Assembly (NCBI RefSeq): GCF_023195925.1
Contig: NZ_JALPRE010000001.1
Span: 372,001-436,000, forward strand
From: Aquimarina acroporae
GTDB lineage: Bacteria > Bacteroidota > Bacteroidia > Flavobacteriales > Flavobacteriaceae
Length of the DNA: 64,000 nucleotides
Direction of reading: 5' to 3'
This document shows, one piece after another, positions 9,497 through 17,339 of the stretch (position 1 is the first letter of the stretch; every line of letters starts with the position of its first letter). A program made the translations under genes and the position numbers. The notes beneath the pieces are model-generated. The model made no database searches. It was given only the letters and a program-made list of their open reading frames with translations, and had not been told where the DNA came from.

Positions 9497-10309
9497 ATGA
9501 ATTCTACGTATTATTTTGAAGAACTCTGGAAACAATATTCGGCAAAAACTCCGTCTGCTCAAAAAGTTAAGTTATTATTTGAACTAAAGGGCAATACTGT
9601 TTTTAATGACCATATCGCGATAAGAACCTTTAATGATTCAAGAATTAACATTGATGTCCTTTCCACAGCATTTTTAAAAATGGGATACATTGCAAAAGGT
9701 GAATATCATTTCGAGGCAAAAAAGCTATATGCAAAACATTTTGAACATGAAAACGATCCCAATGCTCCAAAAATATTCATAAGTGAGTTGCTGTTGGAAC
9801 AATGCTCAACTGAGTTACAACAAACTATAAAGAAAACTTTAGATCATGTAGATCAAGACGTATTTAAAGAAGAAGATCTAATACTAAAAGGAAGAGTTTG
9901 GGAAACTCCATCATTTCAAACCTATTTAAGTCTTTTGGAAGAATCTGAATATGCTGCCTGGATGTATGTAAATGGGTTCTGTTCAAATCACTTTACCGTA
10001 GATGTAAACAAGTTGGAAACTTTCGAAAATTTGGTAGAGGTTAACACTTTTTTGAAGGAAAATGGATTCAAACTTAATGCTGCCGGAGGTGAAATAAAAG
10101 GCACTCCAGCACTATTACTTGAACAATCTAGTATTTTGGCAGATACACAAGAAGTTGAATTTGCAGAAGGTTATCAAAAAATAACAACTTGTTATTACGA
10201 ATTTTCTTACCGATACAAAAAGCCTGATGGTATGATTTTTACAGGGTTTATAGCAAATTCAGCAGACAAAATATTTGAAAGCACTGACATGCAAATGCAA
10301 ACCAATTAA
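9497..10309 (+). CDS. DUF1338 protein, 2-oxoadipate dioxygenase/decarboxylase-like (HglS/YdcJ family)
   Basis: A 270-residue DUF1338 protein. It has the family's metal site pattern: DHIAIR places His39 and Arg43 four apart, as in characterised HglS, with later candidate ligands His165 (CSNHFTVD) and Glu235 (YYEFSYRY). Members are Fe(II) enzymes that turn 2-oxoadipate into D-2-hydroxyglutarate plus CO2 in lysine breakdown. The protein is shorter than the Pseudomonas enzyme (about 460 residues), as is usual for the compact form. It diverges from an Lrp regulator and a D-2-hydroxyacid dehydrogenase, which would complete the route to 2-oxoglutarate. Family certain, substrate inferred. Confidence 0.83.
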   Translation: MNSTYYFEELWKQYSAKTPSAQKVKLLFELKGNTVFNDHIAIRTFNDSRINIDVLSTAFLKMGYIAKGEYHFEAKKLYAKHFEHENDPNAPKIFISELLLEQCSTELQQTIKKTLDHVDQDVFKEEDLILKGRVWETPSFQTYLSLLEESEYAAWMYVNGFCSNHFTVDVNKLETFENLVEVNTFLKENGFKLNAAGGEIKGTPALLLEQSSILADTQEVEFAEGYQKITTCYYEFSYRYKKPDGMIFTGFIANSADKIFESTDMQMQTN

Positions 10310-10351
10310 TCCAATATTAACAAAAATTTAAGGTTTCGACTTGCACATAAC

Positions 10352-10359
10352 TACGTTTG
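10352..10359 (+). promoter_or_regulatory. Putative -7 box of barrel-protein gene
   Basis: TACGTTTG matches TAnnTTTG and lies 40 bases before the ATG at 10400. The -33 region is not clear. Confidence 0.35.
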
Positions 10360-10399
10360 TCACGTTATATTCGAGTATTGAACATAAAACCTATTTATA

Positions 10400-10888
10400 A
10401 TGACTAAACGTATTTTAATTATTGCAGCTTTCTTTTTCGGAGCTGTATGTACAATTCAGGCCCAAGAAATTTCTAAAAATGCCCTAGGTGTACGTCTTGG
10501 AGATAATGATGGCTTTGGAGCCGAAGTTTCATATCAAAGAGGATTAAACAATGGTAATCGTCTTGAATTTGATCTTGGTTGGAGAGACTTTGACGCAGGT
10601 AATGCTATCAAAATAGCAGCTTTGTATCAATGGGTATTTAATCTTGACAAGGGATTTAACTGGTATGTAGGACCAGGAGGAGGAGTTGGAATTATAGACT
10701 TCGACGACGATTTCCCCGGAAATGACAGTAGTGATAGTTACTTTTTCTTAGCTGGTGATATTGGTATAGAATATAATTTTGATATTCCTATTCTTATTTC
10801 TCTAGATTTAAGACCAGAAATAGGTTTTGGAGATTATAATGATGATCTAGATTTAGATATCGGAGTTGGTATCAGATATCAATTCTAA
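10400..10888 (+). CDS. Small outer-membrane beta-barrel protein
   Basis: A 162-residue protein with a Sec signal peptide (TKRILIIAAFFFGAVCTIQAQ, cleaved after AQA) followed by alternating amphipathic strands ending RYQF, with terminal Phe, as expected for an outer-membrane barrel inserted by the BAM complex. About eight strands would fit. Loops are acidic (DFDDDFPGNDSSDS, NDDLDLDIG), possibly for cation binding. No enzymatic motif is seen. It is monocistronic with its own promoter-like box; function unknown. Confidence 0.7.
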   Translation: MTKRILIIAAFFFGAVCTIQAQEISKNALGVRLGDNDGFGAEVSYQRGLNNGNRLEFDLGWRDFDAGNAIKIAALYQWVFNLDKGFNWYVGPGGGVGIIDFDDDFPGNDSSDSYFFLAGDIGIEYNFDIPILISLDLRPEIGFGDYNDDLDLDIGVGIRYQF

Positions 10889-10905
10889 AAATAAAAACTT
10901 CTTTT

Positions 10906-10965
10906 AATCGTTCCTAAGTAGTTGCTAATGCGCCTTCGTATAAAGCGACATATTTAGGAACGATT
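10906..10965. repeat. 12-base inverted repeat spanning the 3' end of bshA
   Basis: The arm AATCGTTCCTAA at 10906-10917 is perfectly complementary to TTAGGAACGATT at 10954-10965. The right arm is inside the last codons of bshA and the left arm lies at and just after its stop codon. In bshA mRNA this would form a stem with a 36-base loop containing the stop codon region; a T-rich stretch follows after a few purines. It may serve as a terminator or 3'-end protector between the convergent genes. Confidence 0.45.
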
Positions 10966-12041
10966 TCATTTACATCAAATTTATTTGCTTCCCTAAACGC
11001 ATTTTCTTTAAACCTCTCTAAAGTTGTATCATCCTCAAGGATCTTAATCGCATTTTCTGACATATCTATCACATCTCCCACATCACTCAAATACCCAGAA
11101 ATGCCATGAGAATTCACTTCAGGAATTCCTCCTGCATTACTTGAAATCACAGGTACTTTGTTCATCATGGCTTCTAAAGCCGCCAATCCGAAACTTTCTC
11201 TCTCCGACGGTAATAAAAATAAATCTGAAAAGCATAAGATTTTGTCAATTTCATTACTGTTTCCTAAAAAGATTACCTTTTCCTTAATTCCTAATTCTTT
11301 ACATTTTTGCTCAGCAGGCTTTCTTTCGGGTCCATCTCCTACCATAAGTAATTTTGACGGTATTTTTTGCTGAATATTGTAAAATATATCTATAATATCT
11401 GAAATACGCTTTACAGGTCTAAAATTACTGATATGAGTTACTATACGCTCCTCAGGTAAGGCCATTACATCACGCTGACAATCTGTAAAACTTGTTTTCT
11501 GTTGACTTACATCAATAAAATTTGGAACAACTTGTATATCCTTTTTAATATCGAATAATCGCATTGTGTCTTCCTTAAGACTTTGAGAAACAGAAGTAAC
11601 AATATCACTATTATTAATACTAAAAGTCACAGCTGGTTTGTAATACGGATGATTTCCTACTAGAGTAATATCTGTACCATGCAATGTGGTAACCATAGGA
11701 ATAAAAATACCTTCTTCTTCTAACATCTTTTTAGCCATATAACCAGCATAAGCATGCGGAATGGCATAGTGAACATGTAAAAGGTCGATATTATATTTTT
11801 TGATAGTCCCTACCAGTTTGCTTGACAGAGCCAATTCGTAAGGTTGATAATGAAATAACGGATAGTTAGGAACATTTACTTCATGAAAATGAATATTTGG
11901 ATTTAATAAATTTAACCGAACCGGTTGTTTGTATGTAATAAAGTGTACTTCATGATTTAGTTTAGCAAGAGCAATACCTAACTCAGTTGCAACAACTCCA
12001 CTACCTCCAAAGGTAGGATAACAAACAATAGCAATTTTCAT
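10914..12041 (-). CDS. bshA: N-acetyl-alpha-D-glucosaminyl L-malate synthase (bacillithiol synthesis)
   Basis: A 375-residue GT-B glycosyltransferase (GT4). The start MKIAIVCYPTFGGSGVVATE, the segment TLHGTDITLVG and the donor motif ESFGLAALEAM (E-x7-E type) are characteristic of BshA. It joins N-acetylglucosamine from UDP-GlcNAc to L-malate, the first step of bacillithiol synthesis, in the cytoplasm. Length matches the family (about 375-380). No other bsh genes are in the window; bshB and bshC are usually unlinked in this phylum. It appears monocistronic. Confidence 0.93.
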   Translation of the reverse strand: MKIAIVCYPTFGGSGVVATELGIALAKLNHEVHFITYKQPVRLNLLNPNIHFHEVNVPNYPLFHYQPYELALSSKLVGTIKKYNIDLLHVHYAIPHAYAGYMAKKMLEEEGIFIPMVTTLHGTDITLVGNHPYYKPAVTFSINNSDIVTSVSQSLKEDTMRLFDIKKDIQVVPNFIDVSQQKTSFTDCQRDVMALPEERIVTHISNFRPVKRISDIIDIFYNIQQKIPSKLLMVGDGPERKPAEQKCKELGIKEKVIFLGNSNEIDKILCFSDLFLLPSERESFGLAALEAMMNKVPVISSNAGGIPEVNSHGISGYLSDVGDVIDMSENAIKILEDDTTLERFKENAFREANKFDVNEIVPKYVALYEGALATT

Positions 12042-12199
12042 GTATTATTAACTTTTCTTTGAGGCACAAGGTACAAGAAATTTGGTATTGTCTATTGTTA
12101 AAGTAGTTGTAAAAAAGGGGTAACATAATGATATAAACAAGTTTTGTAGAGTTTCTATTCTAATTACCAAGGATATAATAATTGTACATCAGAAAAAAG

Positions 12200-12500
12200 A
12201 AAAGCAGATCATAAGCCGGATTCTGTTCCTTGAAACATCAAGACCCTTATCATTTATCTGGGCCAACAATTACTCATTGGCTCTAACCGCCTACCCTCCA
12301 ACATTGGACGCGTAATCCTCAAAAGTTGGTATACATGGCGTTGCACCGTATAGAGTTTACCTGATTTCACTACAGCATTACCTGTACATTCTTTCTGTTG
12401 CACTTGTCCTCATCTTACGATGGACGGGCGTTACCCGCTATACTACGCTTTGGTGTCCGGACTTTCCTCGACAAATGCCGCGATAAGGTGATCTGCTTGC
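12200..12500 (-). ncRNA. rnpB: RNase P RNA (M1 RNA)
   Basis: Read on the minus strand the RNA begins with AAGCAGATCACC and ends with GGATTCTG-complement segments and a final GATCTGCTT, so the 5' and 3' ends pair (P1: 12490-12498 with 12202-12210). The universally conserved CGAGGAAAGTCCGGACACCA lies at 12451-12470, and ACAGAAA, the GGGTAACGCCCG hairpin and GGAACAGAATCCGGCTTAT are also present. It is the catalytic RNA that trims tRNA 5' ends. A T-rich stretch (TTTTCTTTTTTC on the minus strand) follows the 3' end. Ends are accurate to a few bases. Confidence 0.95.
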
Positions 12501-12502
12501 TA

Positions 12503-12531
12503 CAAAATTATTATAATTCTAAAACATCCAA
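12503..12531 (-). promoter_or_regulatory. Promoter of rnpB
   Basis: On the minus strand a TTG (12531-12529) is followed after 18 bases by TAATTTTG (12510-12503), an exact TAnnTTTG -7 box. Transcription would start about five bases downstream, which coincides with the 5' end of the RNase P RNA near 12498-12500. The agreement of both boxes, spacing and RNA end makes this one of the best promoters in the window. Confidence 0.65.
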
Positions 12532-12624
12532 GAAGATTATTGTATTATTTTTTCTGTTAATAACTATAAATAAAAAGAGAAAGCTACAATATAATATTTG
12601 GTTGCAATTTTTAACTTTGTAGCG

Positions 12625-14421
12625 ATGGAGCACTTTATAGTATCAGCAAGAAAATACAGACCCCAAACATTTAAAGATGTTGTGGGACAACAGGCTATTA
12701 CCAATACCTTGCTTAATGCTATCGATAACAATCACCTTGCTCAGGCTTTGTTGTTTACTGGCCCACGTGGAGTAGGTAAAACTTCTTGTGCCAGAATTTT
12801 AGCAAAAACCATAAATCAAGATGGGAATGAGCATCCTGATGAAGACTTTGCTTTTAATATCTTTGAGCTTGATGCTGCTTCTAACAACTCTGTAGATGAT
12901 ATTCGTAACCTTATTGATCAAGTAAGAATACCGCCTCAGGTGGGAAAATATAAAGTGTATATCATAGATGAGGTACATATGTTATCTCAAGCTGCTTTTA
13001 ATGCTTTTCTGAAAACATTAGAAGAACCTCCTAAACATGCTATTTTTATATTAGCAACTACGGAAAAACATAAAATTATTCCTACGATTTTATCACGCTG
13101 TCAAATTTTTGATTTTAAACGAATTACTGTAACAGATGCCAAAAATCATCTGATGCAGGTCGCTCAGCAAGAAGGAATCACGGCAGATGAAGATGCTTTA
13201 CAGATTATTGCGCAAAAAGCAGATGGTGCTATGCGTGATGCATTGTCAATTTTTGACCGGGTGGTAAGTTTTAGTGGTAAAAATCTAACACGTCAAGCAG
13301 TAACCGAGAATTTGAATGTTCTCGATTATGAAACTTATTTCAAAACTACAGATCTTATTCTTGAAAATAACATTCCGCAATTATTGATTGCCTTTAATGA
13401 TATTTTATCTCAAGGATTCGATGGTCATCATTTTATTGCTGGTCTCGCTTCTCATTTTAGAGATCTATTGGTTTGTAAAAATCAGGCAACTATTAATCTC
13501 CTTGAAGTTGGAGAGCAGACCAAGGCAAAATATCTCGAACAATCTCAAAAAGCACCACATCAATTTCTTATACGAGGTATCGAATTGTCAAATGATTGCG
13601 ACTTAAAATACAAAACCAGTCGTAACCAAAGACTTTTGGTTGAACTTTGCCTCATGCAACTAGCCTCTATCCTTACCCAGGATGGAGAAAAAAAAAATAG
13701 CAGACCATACATAATTCCCCCAAGTTACTTTAGGGAGAAAGGTATTACTCCAGTTAAGGTGTCTCCCGAACCTAAGGAAAAGACAATACTCGATACACAA
13801 GAGGTTTCATCTCCTGCTTCAGTAGTTCCAGAAAAAGAAACACAACCGCCTTTAGAAACTGAAATAGTTAAAAGTGAGCCCATTCAAACTATAAATAATC
13901 CGAGCCAAACTACTACTGAAACTAAAGTCAAGGAAAAAAAACCTTTACCTATCAAGAGCGCTAGAAAAACATCTGGTCTATCTCTTAGTAGTATTAAAAA
14001 GAAAAAAGAACACGAAGAAAAAAAGGTAGATAATGTTGTGGACCCAAAGAACCTTCCAAAAGAAGATTTTACAGAGTCGCAAATGCAATCGGGATGGGTA
14101 GAGTATGGTAAGCTTCAGGATAAAAAAGGAGAACGTATCATTGGGTCTATGTTTGCAATGAATGTTCCTACATTAAAAGATGGTAAAATTCATGTTGAGC
14201 TTCCTAACCAATCTATGAAAGTAGATTTAGAAAATGCGCTTCCCGGTTTTTTTCAATATATATACAAAGTCCTTAATAACTACAGCGTAGAGCTGGTAAT
14301 TCATGTAAACGAGGAGATTTCTAAAAAATATGCGTTTACTCCCCAGGATAAATATGAGAAACTAAAAGAAAAGAACCCACTTATCGATAAATTACGCTCT
14401 AGCTTTGATTTAGATATCTAA
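12625..14421 (+). CDS. dnaX: DNA polymerase III subunit gamma/tau
   Basis: 598 residues from the ATG at 12625; an in-frame TTG at 12598 would add nine residues unlike the family start. The N-terminus EHFIVSARKYRPQTF is diagnostic. AAA+ motifs: Walker A GPRGVGKT near 43-50, Walker B IIDEVHML near 110, sensor 1 ATTEKHK near 145, SRC arginine finger. The usual zinc-binding Cys module between Walker A and B appears reduced. The tail after 365 is a low-complexity Lys/Glu/Pro linker and a short tau-like C-terminal domain. It loads the beta clamp and bridges the replisome. A TAACTTTG box at 12612-12619 sits only 6 bases upstream, suggesting a nearly leaderless mRNA. Confidence 0.95.
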   Translation: MEHFIVSARKYRPQTFKDVVGQQAITNTLLNAIDNNHLAQALLFTGPRGVGKTSCARILAKTINQDGNEHPDEDFAFNIFELDAASNNSVDDIRNLIDQVRIPPQVGKYKVYIIDEVHMLSQAAFNAFLKTLEEPPKHAIFILATTEKHKIIPTILSRCQIFDFKRITVTDAKNHLMQVAQQEGITADEDALQIIAQKADGAMRDALSIFDRVVSFSGKNLTRQAVTENLNVLDYETYFKTTDLILENNIPQLLIAFNDILSQGFDGHHFIAGLASHFRDLLVCKNQATINLLEVGEQTKAKYLEQSQKAPHQFLIRGIELSNDCDLKYKTSRNQRLLVELCLMQLASILTQDGEKKNSRPYIIPPSYFREKGITPVKVSPEPKEKTILDTQEVSSPASVVPEKETQPPLETEIVKSEPIQTINNPSQTTTETKVKEKKPLPIKSARKTSGLSLSSIKKKKEHEEKKVDNVVDPKNLPKEDFTESQMQSGWVEYGKLQDKKGERIIGSMFAMNVPTLKDGKIHVELPNQSMKVDLENALPGFFQYIYKVLNNYSVELVIHVNEEISKKYAFTPQDKYEKLKEKNPLIDKLRSSFDLDI

Positions 14422-14633
14422 ACCATCCCAATAATTCTCTCTATTTCTTCTTTTTGGTTACATTCAGTTTTTAGCAATAAAACACCCTTATTTAATTATA
14501 AACCATTCTATTATGGCAAAAACGCAAAGAGCTTCCTTCATTTCCTCATCGTACTAAAAACAAGGGATTTACCTATAATTCCAAATGAAAATTTGAGTAT
14601 ATTTAGAAAGTAATAACCTATACTACTAGTATC

Positions 14634-14846
14634 ATGAAAAAATTATTTTTAGTCCTTTTAGGGGTAAGTTTTATTTCTTTAGCTTGTGTCGATAAAAAAG
14701 CAGAAGAAGAAAAGAAAAAAGCAGCAGAAGCAGAATTAAACAAGCAAGTTGAAGCCGTTGAGCAAGAGCTCAATGAAGATTTTGAATCTTTGGAGAAAGA
14801 ATCCGAAGAAATCAATGAGGCATTAAACGAATTAGACAACCTTTAA
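14634..14846 (+). CDS. Small coiled-coil lipoprotein
   Basis: A 70-residue protein. MKKLFLVLLGVSFISLAC is a lipoprotein signal with lipobox SLAC, so mature Cys18 would be acylated. The remaining 52 residues are almost all Glu/Lys/Ala/Leu with heptad spacing, predicting a single charged helix. It is 11 bases ahead of a larger coiled-coil secreted protein, probably in the same transcript. No family recognised; a short periplasmic or outer-membrane helical lipoprotein comparable in style (not sequence) to Lpp. Confidence 0.7.
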   Translation: MKKLFLVLLGVSFISLACVDKKAEEEKKKAAEAELNKQVEAVEQELNEDFESLEKESEEINEALNELDNL

Positions 14847-14857
14847 AAAACATAACC

Positions 14858-15556
14858 ATGAAAATGTTGAAATATATATGTGTCGTAATGTTAATGATAG
14901 GTTTCGCAGGGACTGTTCAGGCACAAAAATCAGAAAAAGCTGTTAAAGAACGAAAGGAAGCTGCTAAACAGAAGAAAGAAGAGATAAAGGCGAAACGTGC
15001 AGAAATGAAAGAAAAGAAGGAGGAGATGAAAGCCAAAAAAGCCGAAATTAAAGAGGCAAAAAAAGAGCTTAAAGAAGAAAAGGATGCTATTCTGGGAGAA
15101 CATAAAGAAAAAATGAAAGGAATGTCTCCAGAAGAAAGAAAAGCTTACCTAAAAGAAAATCCTGAATTAAAAGAAAAACTAAGTGCTTTTAAAGAATCAA
15201 CAAAAGAAAAAAGAGACGAATTAAAGGCCAAAAGAATTGAATTTAAAAATGAAAAAGTCAATGCCGTTCAAAATAGAATAGAAAACAAAAAGGAAAGATT
15301 AACTTTCTTAGAAGAACGAAACAGCAAAGGCACAGCTAAAATTCAAAAAACCAAAGATCGTTTACTAGCCCAAAAAGAAGCTGGAGAAATCACTGAAGAA
15401 CAATACACCGAGAAAATGGCAAAAGTTGCTAAAATTGAAGAGAAGCTTAAGAAGCATGAAGAAAGGGTTAGCAAAGTAAAATCTGGTATTGCAAAAGGAG
15501 AAGAAAAATTAATCAAACTTGATTCAAAAAAAGAAAAAGAAGTAGATGACGATTAA
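14858..15556 (+). CDS. Secreted Lys/Glu-rich coiled-coil protein
   Basis: A 232-residue protein with a signal peptide (MKMLKYICVVMLMIGFAGTV, cleaved after QAQ) and then continuous highly charged helix built of degenerate repeats such as KEEMKAKKAEIKEAKKELKE. A short break near PEERKAYLKENPELKE (about 88-103) separates two helical stretches; the tail is acidic. No enzymatic residues are evident. It follows the small coiled-coil lipoprotein by 11 bases and ends at a strong intrinsic terminator, so the pair forms a two-gene envelope operon. Function unknown; a periplasmic structural or chaperone-like rod is a guess. Confidence 0.7.
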   Translation: MKMLKYICVVMLMIGFAGTVQAQKSEKAVKERKEAAKQKKEEIKAKRAEMKEKKEEMKAKKAEIKEAKKELKEEKDAILGEHKEKMKGMSPEERKAYLKENPELKEKLSAFKESTKEKRDELKAKRIEFKNEKVNAVQNRIENKKERLTFLEERNSKGTAKIQKTKDRLLAQKEAGEITEEQYTEKMAKVAKIEEKLKKHEERVSKVKSGIAKGEEKLIKLDSKKEKEVDDD

Positions 15557-15573
15557 TCTCATTATAATGTACT

Positions 15574-15610
15574 AAGCTTGGAGTAGTATTGCTTCAAGCT
15601 TTTTCACTTT
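15574..15610 (+). terminator. Intrinsic terminator of the coiled-coil operon
   Basis: AAGCTTGGAG (15574-15583) pairs with CTTCAAGCTT (15592-15601) across an 8-base loop, a 10-bp stem with one G-U pair, followed by TTT and a second T tract. It lies 18 bases after the stop at 15556. Confidence 0.75.
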
Positions 15611-15646
15611 TTCATGATTAAACTCTTCTTAAAGCAGTTTACTATT

Positions 15647-15781
15647 CTAATTCTTCTTTTTCTTAGAAGGTTTTCTAAAATACATTCTTGTCTTTATCTT
15701 ATTGTATATTAAAACAGCGAAAGCAAATAACGCTAAAATCATTATTCCTCCTCTGCCGGTTAGATAGTCAAATAATCCCAT
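15647..15781 (-). CDS. Possible 44-residue single-pass membrane protein
   Basis: An ATG-to-TAG frame of 44 codons on the minus strand. It starts MGLFDYLTGRGG, has one hydrophobic segment (IMILALFAFAVLIY, 13-26) and ends in a strongly basic tail (RKPSKKKKN), the positive-inside pattern of a small inner-membrane protein. It is the only coding-looking sequence in the 395-base gap between the coiled-coil gene and miaE. No Shine-Dalgarno, as is normal here. It could be chance; conservation would decide. Confidence 0.45.
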   Translation of the reverse strand: MGLFDYLTGRGGIMILALFAFAVLIYNKIKTRMYFRKPSKKKKN

Positions 15782-15920
15782 TTAAATTCAATTTGATGAT
15801 TAAGTAGTATAACCTTCTGAAAACTTACAGAATAATTTTATTTCATAAAAGTATTCTACAGATATTACTAGACATTATTATTTAACACCCTTTATGTCCT
15901 GAGTTGCCATTAGTTTTGCC

Positions 15921-15928
15921 TAATTTTG
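15921..15928 (+). promoter_or_regulatory. Putative -7 box of miaE
   Basis: TAATTTTG matches TAnnTTTG, 23 bases before the ATG at 15952. A second match, TAGTTTTG, lies at 15911-15918. A TTG at 15904-15906 is a weak, close -33 candidate. Confidence 0.4.
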
Positions 15929-15951
15929 CGTCGTAATGCAAATATAAAAAC

Positions 15952-16533
15952 ATGCTAGGCCTAAAACTTCCTACTGACCCTAGATGGGTAAATATCGTCG
16001 AGAAAAACATAGAGGAGATTCTTACCGATCATGCATATTGCGAGCAAAAAGCTGCTTCAACAGCAATTTCTTTGATGGTAAGTTTTCCTGAATATACAGA
16101 ACTCGTGCAGGAAATGATTAAACTGGTGAAAGAGGAAATAAGCCATTTTAAAATGGTACATGATAAAATTCTTCAACGAGGATGGGTTCTTGGACGTGAT
16201 CGAAAAGACGACTATGTAATTCAATTATTAACTTTTTTCCCAAAAGGAGGAAGTAGAACCACGCAACTGGTACACAGATTACTATACGCCGCACTAATTG
16301 AAGCTAGAAGCTGTGAACGATTTAAACTTTTGTCTGAAGAGCTCGAGGATCAAGAGTTAGCAAAGTTTTATAGAGATCTAATGGTAAGCGAAGCCAATCA
16401 TTACACTATGTTTCTAAATTTTGCAAGACAATATGGAGATCGAAAAGAAGTTGATCTTAAATGGCAAGAACTTCTGGTATACGAAGCTGAAATTATGGAA
16501 GGCTTGGGTACCAATGAAACCATACATGGATAG
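15952..16533 (+). CDS. miaE: tRNA-(ms2io6A)-hydroxylase (MiaE)
   Basis: A 193-residue ferritin-like diiron protein. The ligand set of the family is intact: Glu31 (YCEQKAA), Glu62 and His65 (EEISHFKMVH), Glu117 (IEARSCERF), Glu147 and His150 (SEANHY). MiaE hydroxylates the isopentenyl group of ms2i6A37 in tRNAs reading UNN codons, using O2. Length fits (about 190-200). It stands alone with a -7-like box 23 bases upstream. The gene is widespread in Bacteroidota. Confidence 0.92.
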   Translation: MLGLKLPTDPRWVNIVEKNIEEILTDHAYCEQKAASTAISLMVSFPEYTELVQEMIKLVKEEISHFKMVHDKILQRGWVLGRDRKDDYVIQLLTFFPKGGSRTTQLVHRLLYAALIEARSCERFKLLSEELEDQELAKFYRDLMVSEANHYTMFLNFARQYGDRKEVDLKWQELLVYEAEIMEGLGTNETIHG

Positions 16534-16548
16534 GAAATCACTATTACA

Positions 16549-16586
16549 TGACACGTAAGATTTTGAGAATAGCGTCTTACGTGTCA
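16549..16586. repeat. 12-bp perfect inverted repeat between convergent genes
   Basis: TGACACGTAAGA (16549-16560) and TCTTACGTGTCA (16575-16586) are perfect complements with a 14-base loop, between the stops of miaE and the convergent outer-membrane gene. There is no T tract on either side, so it is not a textbook terminator; it may be a bidirectional transcript end or processing site. Confidence 0.6.
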
Positions 16587-16603
16587 CGAATAAGTTTCTT
16601 CCT

Positions 16604-17329
16604 TTACAATGGAATAAATGCTGAAACTTTATAAAACTCATCAGATGTATTCGCATCTGTATTTAGAGTTGCCCCAGCAGATATTCTAAATGCGATACCT
16701 TTATCAAATTTTAGTTTTACAGACCCTCCCAGCCATTGATATATTAGCAAAGGATCTCCATCTTCCTGTCTAGTGATCCCAAAAGATTCGTAAAAAGCTC
16801 CAAGAACTAACCTATTCCCTACATTTATCCCTGGAGCCATCCAGTTTAACAGGTAATCTTTGGTAATAATATTATCATCTTCACGAACCGATTTATAATA
16901 TGCGAGATATCCCTCAAAATCTACAAGTCCTTTTTGATAGTTTATGTATAAACTTGGAACAATTCCTTCGGCAATTTTGGTTCCTGTGCTATTAGAAGAA
17001 AATTTACCACTAGTAATTCCAAATGAAGGATTCACAAACAATGAATTATCTAAGAATTTAAATCCTAACCCAACAGAAGTTTCTAGCAACAAGTCACTCC
17101 CCGATGGTAAATTACCAAAAGCCGGATTCGTCCAAAAAATGGTATAAAAGGTGATATCAAAACTTTTGTTGGTCTCAAAATTACCGAAGAAAATGGGATA
17201 AAACCCTGCTACGCTATTGTGAATAATTTTAGTTGCAAATGTTGCTTTTTTAGGAGGATCGGCGTCTTGAGAAAAAACACTCCAACCAACCATTAAAAAA
17301 GTGAATACTATACTATTTATTTTTTTCAT
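16604..17329 (-). CDS. Predicted outer-membrane protein (DUF6733-like)
   Basis: About 241 residues from the ATG at 17329, chosen because an upstream TTG would overlap the preceding stop and because MKKINSIVFTFLMVGWSVFS gives a clean signal peptide (cut near FSQ-DAD). The mature part alternates hydrophobic strands and polar turns (HNSVAGFYPIFFGNFE, DITFYTIFWTNPAFG, GLGFKFLDNSLFVNPSFGI) and ends in hydrophobic AFIPL, as for an outer-membrane barrel. It lies 10 bases after the alpha/beta hydrolase stop and could be the distal gene of the decarboxylase/ACP cassette. Function unknown. Confidence 0.6.
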   Translation of the reverse strand: MKKINSIVFTFLMVGWSVFSQDADPPKKATFATKIIHNSVAGFYPIFFGNFETNKSFDITFYTIFWTNPAFGNLPSGSDLLLETSVGLGFKFLDNSLFVNPSFGITSGKFSSNSTGTKIAEGIVPSLYINYQKGLVDFEGYLAYYKSVREDDNIITKDYLLNWMAPGINVGNRLVLGAFYESFGITRQEDGDPLLIYQWLGGSVKLKFDKGIAFRISAGATLNTDANTSDEFYKVSAFIPL

Positions 17330-17339
17330 TATTGTTTTC

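Noticed and set aside
12398-12622. Open frame of 74 codons overlapping RNase P RNA
   Set aside because: It lies across the conserved rnpB sequence on the opposite strand and shows no protein family features.
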